From Hyposmocoma kahamanoa (taxonomy: Eukaryota > Arthropoda > Insecta > Lepidoptera > Cosmopterigidae), in contig NW_020653855.1 of assembly GCF_003589595.1 (NCBI RefSeq), positions 7,354,424 to 7,418,423 on the forward strand: DNA of 64,000 nt, written 5' to 3'. The first letter of the stretch is position 1; the number at the start of each line of letters is the position of its first letter. The position numbers and the translations under genes are program-made. Below, one piece after another: positions 45,001 to 55,268 of this stretch. Under the pieces are notes generated by a model that was given only the letters and a program-made list of their open reading frames with translations, ran no database searches and was not told the DNA's origin.

Positions 45001-48000
45001 ATTAAAATGGGTACGGTAAGGCGATTAACACACTGCACGCCTCGCGACGGAGCTGCGTTTTTTAACGTTGTACTGAAGTACCTCAGTTTGTATGTAAAAC
45101 ACGCGCCGGCCAACACACTGACGACGCTTCTCCGGTTTTACCGCGCCCCCGCGCGGAGGGGTGCGGCGTACCGCAGGGTATGGCATACTGCGCTCCGCAC
45201 TACCGCGCAGATTTTTAATCAATTTGTGTCTATTCCAGTAATTGTCGTTCGGATGTTCCCCAACGTACAATCAAAGGATTCAGTTGACATTCGTGTGTAG
45301 TTGAAAAATTAATCTTCATATTTTCTTGAATCTTTGTAATGAAGTTGAATGTTATCTTCGGTGTCTTTTTATTTGAGTAAACAAAAACAATCGACAGTAT
45401 AACTTAAGCGTCCTGAATGAGTTCTGTATTATTAACCATTCTTGTCAAAGAAGGATTTCAGCTACATGGACTAGCAAGAACATATAATGTCAAATGATAA
45501 TTTACAATGTAATAAAGGAACAAACCCTGAACACAATTGAGCTGTTATACGTACCTAAACCCATAATTCAATGCGTCTTGTGCACTGACGACTCCAATAT
45601 CTTTCGTCCTCTGCACCCAGATGCGGTTGGTGGTGAGGACATCTTCGACCTCGTCGAGCCGCTCGGAGAACTTACTCGAGAACTCATAAATGTCGTCCAT
45701 TAGACCGAGAGGCATATCCTTAAAAAAATGATGTTCATTTACACAGGGCGTCTCACGGCTATGCCACCTTAAATACCGTAGATAGATTTTTTATTTTATT
45801 TGCATTCAAATTCAAATTTTAAATAATCGCTTGTTTTAACAGGGAATTGAACCCGGTAAATGTGAAAAAAAAAGCACCTGTAATTTTACTATACTGAATT
45901 TTCTTCTAAATAACATAGCATCTTAAATAATAATAATACCGCACACACTCAACATAGCCCCGCACTAGGGAAACCCTGTGTCGCGGGTGCCATGGGCACA
46001 TACGTAGACAACCACAAATTACACCCAAACTCACGAGAGAAATAAATGTAGGCCATACAAATATTTCTCCTGGCCCGGCAACCGAACCTGGGACCTCTGC
46101 GCTGCAGTACGGCGTGGTAACCGTTCGGCCACGGAGGCAGTCAGCAAATAAAAGGAAGACCATAAAATTAATTTGAAATTTTGTTCAGGAAAATGAACCT
46201 GATTTAGTTTATAGGAACCGGTATGAGAGTGAGGTCTTATTAAATGTTCACTGTACTGTCTGGGAAACTCAAAGGCAAAACTCAAAAGCAATACAAAGGG
46301 GTAACGCTGCCAGCATCTTGGGCACCTTGCCGCGGGGACCCAATTTTACTCATATAATTTAAAACTTTTTAGTAGTTAAGCTTTTATTGTCTTCTTTACC
46401 TTACCTGTTTATTATCTTAATTAAATACAAACATTCACCATGAAAAGATAAATTATCAAAAGAGCGAGAATTTGTATACTACAGAATAAGTTATTTATTT
46501 ATTTATTTATTTATTGCATTGTCACACTTATTAATAATTTACGTACAGTGGTTTGTAAGTGTACATGTGACACCCTGTAAGGGCACAGCAAAGTAGAAAG
46601 GGCACTCACTTATTATTAAATATAATGGTTTACAATCATATGTCATCATATAGAGGTGCAATCAAATTATTTATGATGACTTATTCAATATGGTAAACAC
46701 CATATTGAATAAATCATCACATATCATACACATATATGTAAATTGATTAAAAAGACACATTAAGTAGGACACATTTAGAGCATTTGATAACTTAAATTGA
46801 TTATAAGTGGCGTTAAATTATTTTAATTAAATCGCACTACTATTACAATAGTGTTAGATGTAATTAAACAAACTTTTGAAGTTAGTTTAATTTTTTTTTA
46901 TATAAGAAAGGTATAATTATTGTGACCTTCATCAAATCATTTTTAACGTGTGGCTTTACTATATATCAAGAGTATGAATTGTGCTAATGTAAATCCATCA
47001 TAAAAATGTATGAGCAACTCACCAGCGCCACACCGCCCGGTCTGACATAGGCGGCGTGCATCCGAGCACCGCTGACGCGTTCGTACAATTCCATCAACTT
47101 CTCTCGCTCCTCGAACAGCCAGAACAATGGCGTGAGAGCACCGACGTCCAGCGCATGCGTGGCCACCGCCATTATGTGATTTCGAATGCGGGTCATTTCC
47201 GCAAATAGAGCTGTTGGGTATAACCGGGATAAACACGACAGGTGTACGCATGGTGCGAATAACTTAAAAGCGAAATGATAGGGACGTAACAATGAGAATG
47301 CCAAACTCGGCCCTGACCATGGTTGCACAGATTAGGTATACATATATCTCTGTGTGGTAGACCAGTGTCGACTTTATTAACTTTATTGCAGGGTGTGAGG
47401 CGCGTAGATGGGCGCAGGGTCTTAAGGTGGTTTTTCACCGGCGAGGCGAGGCGAAACGAGGCGAGTTTTTCTGACAAAATTTCAATTCTCTCCCGGCCCA
47501 TCTTCGGTGGAAATGGTCTCGATTGACGACGATGGGCGAGGCGAGAATAGAAATATTTGTCGATGTAATATTGAACCGTATTGCTTCCTGCATAGAGTAT
47601 TATATTCTTTAACAGAATCTCTAACAAGATCTCGCAATCTCGCAAGTGCCCGCACGGTCTCGCGCGCACTGTTGATGGCTATTAATAACATGAGATTGAG
47701 ATTGTGGAGTGCGTACGATTTGAGATTTAAAGAAGATGCTTTTATTTGATTCTTCTTCCGTTAACATCTTTAATAATAATAATTTACGACATGTGTTACT
47801 TCAGCCGCGTCTTTATTGCTAGATGAACTGAACAGTACTGAATCTTCATTATCCACAATCATAGCGCGAGCTGTTGATGGCAATTTTTGGTGAAAATAGG
47901 CCGGGGAGATTTTCATTATCGTCTCCTCGTCTCACCTCGCCTCGCCGGTGGAAAATTACCTTTAGGTACCGACCGCCACTCGCTCTACTGTTACTAAATA

Positions 48001-51000
48001 TTTTATACGATTGTTTTAATTTTACTATTACTTAACTAAGGACATAAACGATAAGAGGATAAAAAAAATCATAAATATATAGAATTTAAATACTAGAAAA
48101 GTCACGCCACTGCAGTGCTATAATTATAAGCATCTAATTTTAAGACGCCCTAAGAATCTCATTCGGTTAAAGCCACAGCCTGGACAAGGCTGTTACGCTG
48201 GTTTCCCATGGGTCCTAAAGTCGACTAAGTAATTGACTTATGTGGCAAAAATGAAAGTAATTACGTAAATGCTTTTGAAACTATATAATTTAACAGGAAA
48301 GTAACAATTTATGACCTTGACCGATATTAGGTAGTAACTGATTGTTATTGAATTGCATAATTTAATATCCAAAAATGGATCTAACTTCATTTGTATAGAG
48401 TGCTCTTGTAAGAAAATCCTTAATCTAATTAGATATAACCGAAGTCGAATGACCGACCTTTAGCCACATTTTATCTACGTGCGCTCTATCAAGTGCCATC
48501 ATTTTGGCCTTCTATTCACCCTGAAGGGTGTAGAATCGCTCATAAGCCCCCCATTTCCAAGGTGCTCGAACACTTTTTCGAATTTCTCATCAGCCTTTTG
48601 ACAGCTGTCTCAAAAATGCCGCTCTGAATAACAGCATCTTCCCGCAAAAATGGAACGGTTAGCAGTATTCACAAGCTTGTCAAATCCAAGCACGACCTTT
48701 CCAGCTACCGCACCAGCACAATAGCTTATATTTTTGTAGACATACCGATAGAAATCGTATCATAAACCCTTTCGTCACTACTAGGTAGTGTCTCCGGGGA
48801 GAATTTTGTTACTCTTGTACTCATGGCTCAGGAATCTAATTTGATGCCAGGTAATTGCCGATTTGACACATCATTATACTACGCACATTATCAAAGCGTT
48901 CCCTTTATCACTACATCATCTTTCACATGCTTTAAAGTATCAAAAGAGGTACTCACTTCTAATGTACTTAGCTCTGATTGGAATATCGATATTCAAAAGC
49001 TTTTCGACCGCAAGACTGTAGCACTGTTCGTTGCACATCATGGACACGTAGTCCAGGCGATCGAAATAGGGCAACGCTTGTGTATAGGTTTTGTATTCGA
49101 TAAGCTTCTCTGTGCCGCGGTGCAGAAGGCCGATGTGGGGATCGGCTGCGCGGACCGTCTAGCAGATAAAGAGTTGGTATAAACCCATATACGTCCAATT
49201 CGAGGGCACGCGCTTTTTTCTAACGTTTTAATACACCAAAGTAGCTCAATGCTGGTTTGGGATTTATTGGTACAAGGTTCTACTCTTGCGATAACAGCTT
49301 CTCCCGGAATCTAAGTCCAGGTTTGGGATATAACATAATGTCTTCAAAAAGCTTTGGAGATTTCAACAGGTTGGGGATTTTTACAATTCTTCGAAGAGTT
49401 TGGGAATTTCAACAGGTTGGGGATTCTTACATGTCTTGAAAGAGTTTTGGGGATTTTAATACAGATTCCACATACCATTCAAGGATTTCAGGAACTTTAA
49501 AAGAACGGAGATTCCACGTCATTCGTCTAAGAGTATTAGATATTTCAAAAGAATTAACAAGTATTAGTCCTTTTTCTAATTGAATCTTTCACGAATTTGG
49601 CTTATATCGAATAAGCTATTTACATAAATGGGCCTTAGACTGGTAGCAATTTTGCGAATTGACCTTTTATCTACTAAACCGACGATAATTCCGTACATTT
49701 TCGAAGTTTCGTGGACTTACTAGTTTAGTGAGCTCGAATCCTTACCACTACGCATTTGTCCTCACGACCTTTTCTTTCCCCGTTAAAGAACTTAAAATTA
49801 GTAATCTAAACAGCACAAAATTCGAAATATTCAGTAGTGAGTGGCCACTAAAACTTGAACTTTGGAGAGTGGAAGGTAAGTAGTCATCCAACTAGGCTAC
49901 CAATGCTCATAACAGAAGCATATAGGTATAATGAATATAATATGGTGGGCCACAGCTAGAGTAAAAACTGATGTGATATTACACTTTAGAAGCATGATAT
50001 ACCTCTCCATCGAGCTCCAGCACAAGACGCAACACGCCGTGAGCAGCCGGATGCTGAGGTCCGAAGTTCAGAACCATGTTCTTCACTTGCCTCTCTGCAG
50101 GCATCACTTGACCTGTACAAATAACAAAGTTAGAATGTTGGAAGGATACCTCATTACTCTCTTTTAGTTATATTTGGGGCAAAAAACCAGTTATACATAC
50201 AATATCGCGGTTGCACTGGGAAAAACAATTATTTCACAATTGAAATTTCAACAACGAATATTTTTTACAAATGTTCCATAAACAGTCATGGAAGTTAATT
50301 TGTAACGGAAGATTCCTCATTTAATATTTTACCGAAACACGTGTAAGTACTTGCGTTATACATAACATTATGTTGCGTTTTCTATATAGTAAGTCATTTG
50401 CTGAAAAATTCCAGATAATTGGTTTACGCAGTAAAATACTAATAATGCACTATTCCTCGGGTCATGTATTTGTTTATCAACTTATAACAACCCTTGATGA
50501 AGAATGATATTTGATATGTAATTTAATGACAACAATATTATTATTAATGAATTGTTAATTTTGTAATTATTGTGTATTTCTCATTTTATAATATTCATTT
50601 TGTTTGACGATCTCAACATTTTCTTATACTTTGACTTGTAGTGCACAATATAAACTTGTATTTAACAAAATAAATGAATCTGAATCACTAGGATTGGCCT
50701 TTGCAATCGGTGGAAAGTAGGAACCAGGACTTCAGCTCCATGTACAATTTATTTGTGCCATTCCGTGTTGAAACCTTGGATTCTTAGGCCGTATTCAGAG
50801 GGGCCGGGCGCGCTGGAGCCTGTGTCGAGGCGGGTGCGGCCGTGGTAGGTCATACGCCACGCGGGAGGAACTATTGCTTGGTCTAGCGTCTAGCGCCTGT
50901 TTGTAACTTCGACGTGTGGATGTAACGGTTTAGTCACTTCGGCACTGTGAAAGAGAAGACGCCAAGACCCGCGCGCCCGCACCAGACTTCACTCTGAATG

Positions 51001-53926
51001 AGCCCTTAGGATCACAGTGCCGTTTGGGTGCACGAAAGGAGCCTCACGTACTTTCCCTTCCTGGAAATCTGGTGCACCTTGGGCAACAATTGGCGAGTAC
51101 CCAACGAAGATTGGCAAATTCTTTCACAAGCATTACAATGTATGCCATCAATACGATAAGAACTGCCTTTTTTCTATAAAATGTATAAACCAGTACGGAA
51201 GCCCAAGGGCTATAAGCTGCCTCGACCAACACATTAGCACAGACTTACAAAGGGGGAATGTGTACACTACACATACACTGGTGCTCCACAGGTACCCTAC
51301 TTTTGATGTTAGTATCTTTATAAATAAAGCATTTTATCAATACACAATTACATCTTAGAAATAGCACAAAAAAATCTTAATGAATAACAAACAACACAAG
51401 TTACATAACCACATAAAGCGCGACATACACTATGCGAGAATAGCAGTATCTCGCGTAATATAAGTACAGAGTGAGATTCCATCACAATGTGATATTTTTA
51501 GTCATTGACTTACAATTATATGGACGTCGGGTCAGCGCTAAAAAGTGTCCGAACTTATAGGGCGTTAAAATCGTATACAGAGCGTCATTCACGCTTTAGT
51601 CTTCGTTTGTTTCTTCTGACAGCGAAGCAAGCAAAATTAGACAGTACTGCGATGACATTACAATTTGAATTCAACGTTTTAGCTTTTTCATATTCCTTTA
51701 CATGTCACTATGTTTAAATAGGTTGACTTGGGACATTTTTTTCGTGGTTTTTGTATTAGACCCGTCGTCCATTTATTTGTAAGTCAATGTTTTTAGTGTA
51801 TACATTCAGCAGTTGGTAAGTAACATATGAACTTTATTAGGTAATACCATCGAGTATATAACCAGAAATAAAGATGAAGGTCAATGCGAAATGTTATTTA
51901 ATTTGTTTGAAAACTATTCTGCCACATCAACAACAGTGACAACTGCGCTCCGATTGGCCAGTCCGAATTCGCAACAATTGACGGGTGTCGTCAATTGTTT
52001 CACTTCAAAACGACCAGTTTAACTTGAGCTTTGCTATAATGGACAAAAATTGAAAAATTACATAATTCAATATGTAATTACCAATGAAATGTGATTCTGT
52101 TTGTTTTGTAATTAGATGTTTTGCTGTTTTTCCCAAACGACTGAATGGAACAGACCCCCATAGTTAGAGATATTATCTTTATTACAATAAATACGCAATA
52201 TTTTTGGAATATATGGAGACGTACACACAGGTCAGTTGTTGATGCTGTACTATTTCAGCTTTCTAATTTGTGATAGAGTTGATATTTAAAAGTGATATCA
52301 GCACCATTTGACTGATGAATTGCCAGGGATGGATGGCCCGTATTTCGTCTCTATTTCTGGTTGTATACTCCATGGTATATACATATAGGCTCCTTGTGAA
52401 AGAGTTTGTCCAGGGAAGAACTATTGAGGTATTATAGATAATTATTTGGTATAATTATAAATGACAATTATTACTTTGAATCCTGATGCACACTCAACAA
52501 TGTTGAAACCAGACCTAGGATTAGATCGTATATATAAATAGGTATGACCAGTATAAATTTTTTTTTTTCTACAAATAATATGTTTATCAATGTGTGCTAA
52601 TTTGTGTTCTACATGCTTTAGTATTATACCTTGTGAAGTGATTGTACACGTACTGACTTTTTTCTTTTGCCAACATGTAATCGGTCTTATTTAAGACCAT
52701 AAGCAGTTAATTTTTGATATATTTTGACATGTCAGACCCTACCCTTATAACCCTTCCAAGATAGGGTTTCCATTATGTGGAAAACTATTCAACTGACTTA
52801 GTTAAATACTAAATGTGTTTAGTTAAATCTTCTCATCCGTGGTGGCGCACACAACGTGATAGCCAGTTTGTTGATATGAGTGGCTATTCTTTCTTTGTGC
52901 TGAATAAATTTTTCATCTATCTATCAATGTTGTCTTATGCGTTCCATATTTAATCTGTTAATAAATTAACAATATTTATAAAGCATATAGGTACATATAC
53001 AATAATAATTTACAATAACAATAATTATAAAATTAATGTTCATTTTTTATTATCTATACAATTAAAATTTTGTCAATGGCACTCAAAGGTTGTCTGGAAG
53101 ATATAGCTCTTAGCGATAAGGTCACCTTTGCCCATAATAGTTTTAAGCTGTCTATGTACTGTTTTTGTTCTTGTATGTGAACAATAAGGTATATATCTAT
53201 CTATCTATAAAGCAATATCCCTACTCCCATGTGCAAGCATTGTAAAGAGTCTATCAAGAATCTACTAGAAATTTTTAAATAGACTAACCGCTGTAAGCTG
53301 GGTGTTTGATAACACTGGTGATGTCATCAGGGTACATGACTGCTCCCTGGTAATCCTTGACGTACTCCGCATCTGGCATCCATCGATGGCCCTTCCGGTG
53401 TGAACTGCCAACAGTCAATTTTAGACAAGTTTCAAAATACAAAATAGATCTATGTAATCTATGGCATAGGTATAAATTATGCTTTGAGAGGTGGAATGAT
53501 GCCAGCATTATGTAGGTCTGTAACAGGAATTTAACTTCAACAAATTAATTTTATATTAATTACACAAATATCTCGTTTTCCTGTTTGTATGGTGCACAAG
53601 GATAATAAGGATAAAACTTAAATTCCGGTCTGACTATGTATGGACATAAATATGTAGTTAAAAGGCGCGAATATGGACAGAAAACATAGAAAACGTGATT
53701 TATAGTAATTTATTAAACAAAAGTCAACAAATATTTATGTACATACAAAACAAACCCATCGTAACCTTCAATGTTACATAATATTTTACTTAGTAACAGC
53801 AAAGATTACAGAATATGTAACAGAAACTCACTTCACATTGTAAACAGCGGATAAATTCGCCAAAAGGGCCTTATTTTTGCTCAAACTCGCAGAGTTTCGT
53901 AGGAAAACATTGAAAAGTTGAGCCAT
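39098..53926 (-). CDS. ND-49: NADH:ubiquinone oxidoreductase 49-kDa subunit (NDUFS2), copy 2, complete paralog
   Basis: Ten exons in transcript order: 53926-53832, 53404-53289, 50112-50003, 49158-48957, 47210-47023, 45718-45555, 44840-44721, 42042-41913, 40529-40384, 39227-39098. Every exon has exactly the same length and phase as copy 1, giving 466 aa. About 36 residues differ: 8 in the presequence ([17 protein letters not shown]), 8 in exon 2, 3 in exon 3, none in exons 4 and 9, 7 in exon 5, and 10 in the rest. Quinone-site motifs [19 protein letters not shown] and THALDVGA are intact. Copy-specific changes in a normally well-conserved stretch include L184R ([10 protein letters not shown]) and F203L, while the C-terminus [10 protein letters not shown] is the more canonical of the two. 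No stops, frameshifts or broken splice sites are seen. Introns present at identical sites exclude retroposition. Function should be the same complex I role or a tissue-biased variant; the sequence cannot tell which. Confidence 0.94.
39270..39425 (+). repeat. dispersed repeat (same family as 7955-8175)
   Basis: Contains 'CAGCTTTACCTATTTCTG', 'GGTACTGGTAAAATTACAGG', 'CGGGCGCAGTGGCAGTGCCC' and 'ACTGCAACTGTTATGGACAG'. Lies in ND-49 copy 2 intron 9. Confidence 0.55.
40088..40140 (+). promoter_or_regulatory. TATA-box-like core promoter sequence in an intron (tentative)
   Basis: AGGAATATATAAAAGCAGTG followed about 30 bp on by 'CTGAAACCTCATTTTGTCGG'. Its spacing looks like a TATA-driven core promoter, perhaps from an inserted retroelement. 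No downstream ORF supports it. Confidence 0.2.
42179..42390 (+). mobile_element. tRNA-derived SINE, family 1
   Basis: Head CTGCCTCTGTGGCCGAACGG, B box GGTTCGATTCC, body 'GTGTGTCCATAATGCCCGCG' and a TTATTATTA tail. Lies in ND-49 copy 2 intron 7. Confidence 0.85.
42530..43731. mobile_element. large hAT-like element related to 19990-21479
   Basis: The right end 'GACCCGACGTCCATTTGTTG' plus GTAGGTCAATG is clear. The left end keeps 'ATGGACGTCTGGTTAAACAC' but has lost the terminal CATTGAC. The interior shares 'TTGTGTCGAATTTTGTA' and 'GTTGGGCAGATACATACATA' with the 1490-bp element. No clean target duplication is visible. Confidence 0.6.
43880..44185 (+). repeat. dispersed repeat (longest copy of the 7955-8175 family)
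   Basis: Runs from 'CCCTTGTGAAAGAGTTCATC' to 'CACTTGACGTTATAGAAAAA' with an A-rich end. After it, 44330-44700 holds several 75-100-bp near-repeats of 'CTTATCATGGTAATACT'-type sequence, a local tandem array in ND-49 copy 2 intron 7. Confidence 0.55.
45020..45300. other. GC-rich island in ND-49 copy 2 intron 6, unassigned
   Basis: Unusually GC-rich for the window ('GCGCCCCCGCGCGGAGGGG'), with 'TACCGCAGGGTATGGCATAC' and 'GCGCTCCGCACTACCGCG'. It is open over 97 codons on the plus strand, but the translation resembles nothing known to me. Most likely an inserted repeat. Confidence 0.35.
45927..46142 (-). mobile_element. tRNA-derived SINE, family 1
   Basis: Minus-strand copy with tail (ATA)n at 45927-45938 and head 'GACTGCCTCCGTGGCCGAAC' at 46123-46142. 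The B-box region reads GGTTCGGTTGC, slightly decayed. Confidence 0.85.
46491..46515. repeat. (TTTA)n microsatellite
   Basis: About six uninterrupted units in ND-49 copy 2 intron 5. Confidence 0.9.
47423..47964. mobile_element. 542-bp MITE with 'GGCGAGGCGAG' inverted ends
   Basis: Left TAAGGTGGTTTTTCACCGGC followed by GAGGCGAGGCGA. The right end is the inverse, CTCGCCTCGCCGGTGGAAAA followed by TTACCTTTA. About 25 of 30 terminal bases pair. Lies in ND-49 copy 2 intron 4. The overlapping long open frames are not gene-like. Confidence 0.7.
51503..51789. mobile_element. hAT-like MITE, 287 bp, with 8-bp target duplication
   Basis: Same ends as the copy at 3786-4066. Flanked by TTTTTAGT at 51495-51502 and 51790-51797. 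Lies in ND-49 copy 2 intron 2. Confidence 0.88.
51845..52378. mobile_element. 'CATCGAG' MITE, most complete copy (~534 bp)
   Basis: Left end ATACCATCGAGTATATAACC; right end GGTTGTATACTCCATGGTAT. About 19 of 22 terminal bases are complementary. The interior holds 'GTGTCGTCAATTGTTTCACT' and 'GGAATATATGGAGACGTACA', both also in the 60781-61269 copy. Confidence 0.75.
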
Positions 53927-54395
53927 TTTATTTTAGAACTTTTTCGTCGACAAATTAATAATTGATGAGTTTTTAATGTTTCCCACACTTTCCCTTTTTC
54001 CAAATGTTTACGTCAATTTTTTATTATTTACGTCACTCACGACGATTGATGGCGTTCATTTACGACCAATTTATAAAAGCCGCGTTCACGAAGTTCTAAT
54101 AACAAATTAATATTTTTGTATCGTTTTTCGATCAAACGGTTAATCGTGAATGAACTGACTCCATCCATCCAAAATAATAATAAACATTTAATTCAGATAA
54201 CAAATCCATAAATAATAATATGGGTTAGCAGCTTATTATTATGGAAGTTCTATTTGAAAATAGTGGTGAAATAATTTTAAATTCGAGTAAATTATTATTC
54301 GAATTACTGTCAGACTAATACACCAATTATCTCTCAAATTAGGAAATTCTCTGTACTATAAGTATGTACCTACTAGAGCAACGATATTCTTTGCA

Positions 54396-54488
54396 GTAGG
54401 GCTAGGACGATACGGCGCGACTTAGAATAGCAGTATCTCGCGTTTTTTGTCGCTCTCGCACTAGTCGCGCCCTATCGTGCTAGCCCTT
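54396..54488. mobile_element. short inverted-repeat element (~90 bp)
   Basis: AGGGCTAGGACGATACGGCG at the left and 'CGCGCCCTATCGTGCTAGCC' plus CT at the right are imperfect inverted copies. The middle word 'GAATAGCAGTATCTCGCGT' also occurs at 51438-51458. Confidence 0.6.
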
Positions 54489-54826
54489 CAGGGCACATCA
54501 TGTGCTAGCATGGATTGTTTGGCAGGAGTCCGTGTTTTAAAGGGGGGATTCATTATCCCGATTGCAGTCCGCCTGCCGTCCGCCGCGTAATGCAGGATTA
54601 TGAATGTAATCTGTAATGCGTCCGTGAGTGAGCAGTCCCTTCTTGCGGGGCGGACTGTCATGCAGGTAGTGAATGGGCCGTTTTACCTTACGCACTTTAA
54701 GTGCAATTATGAAACTAAAAACGAGCCCTGGTTTTTGCCTGTTTAGAACTATTGCTTTGAGATCTTTTTAATGCCACTGGTAACAGATCCACTTTCGTTA
54801 AGATTTACCTACTTATAACTTAGAGG

Positions 54827-55108
54827 ATGGAAAAAAATACTTACAACATCTATTTCCGTAATGACACTTCCATAGCATCACTATTGTCTATAGAATATAC
54901 TAAATATCAAACTTGTTTATCTTATTGTATGATGTACAGAGACCTTAGAGGAAGGAAAGACAGAGACACAACCAAAATAGGTGCCTTGATGTCGAGTTGC
55001 GGACACTTCCATCAATCTATACATAGATTCAATTTCGCTTACGATAATAATGGTCTAAATTATACTTTGAACCTTAGCTTTGAACATTACAATGACTTGA
55101 AGGAATAA
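54827..55108 (+). CDS. hypothetical small ORF, 93 aa
   Basis: Opens MEKNTYNIYFRNDTSIAS with an ATG in GAGGATGG and ends HYNDLKE before TAA. AATAAA signals follow within about 75-105 bases (about 55180-55215). No signal peptide or obvious membrane segment; the composition is rich in Tyr, Asn and Ser, with a central basic RDLRGRKDRD. It lies between the 5' end of ND-49 copy 2 and the 3' end of kanadaptin, which is transcribed from the other strand. I do not recognise the protein. It shares no text with the repeats of this window, which makes it more interesting than most frames here. It could equally be a chance ORF or one exon of a longer gene. Confidence 0.3.
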   Translation: MEKNTYNIYFRNDTSIASLLSIEYTKYQTCLSYCMMYRDLRGRKDRDTTKIGALMSSCGHFHQSIHRFNFAYDNNGLNYTLNLSFEHYNDLKE

Positions 55109-55268
55109 GAAGTACTTTTTCTGGATTTTGACCAACAAAGTCATGCCTAAGACTTGAGATCTGACCGCCAAAGTTATTACTTAATAAATATGTTAAATAT
55201 CAAAATCTAAATAAAACAAGTTGAAACCATATTTCATTAATTTATTTAATAAAATTAAAGCTTATAAA

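Noticed and set aside
45007..45300. 97-codon plus-strand ORF as a gene
   Set aside because: Its GC-rich composition, lack of recognisable similarity and position inside an intron suggest an inserted repeat; no splice or poly(A) context supports it.
46943..47691. Long overlapping open frames around ND-49 copy 2 exon 5
   Set aside because: They are other-frame shadows of the exon plus GC-rich MITE sequence.
48823..49198. 119-codon plus-strand ORF over ND-49 copy 2 exon 4
   Set aside because: It is antisense to a real exon; the minus-strand reading gives the conserved NDUFS2 sequence.
18629..53926. Second ND-49 copy as an uncollapsed haplotype
   Set aside because: The two copies differ at about a quarter of presequence residues and have unrelated introns and upstream regions, while sharing one su(f) exon plus a decayed relic. 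That is far beyond allelic variation, though read depth would settle it.
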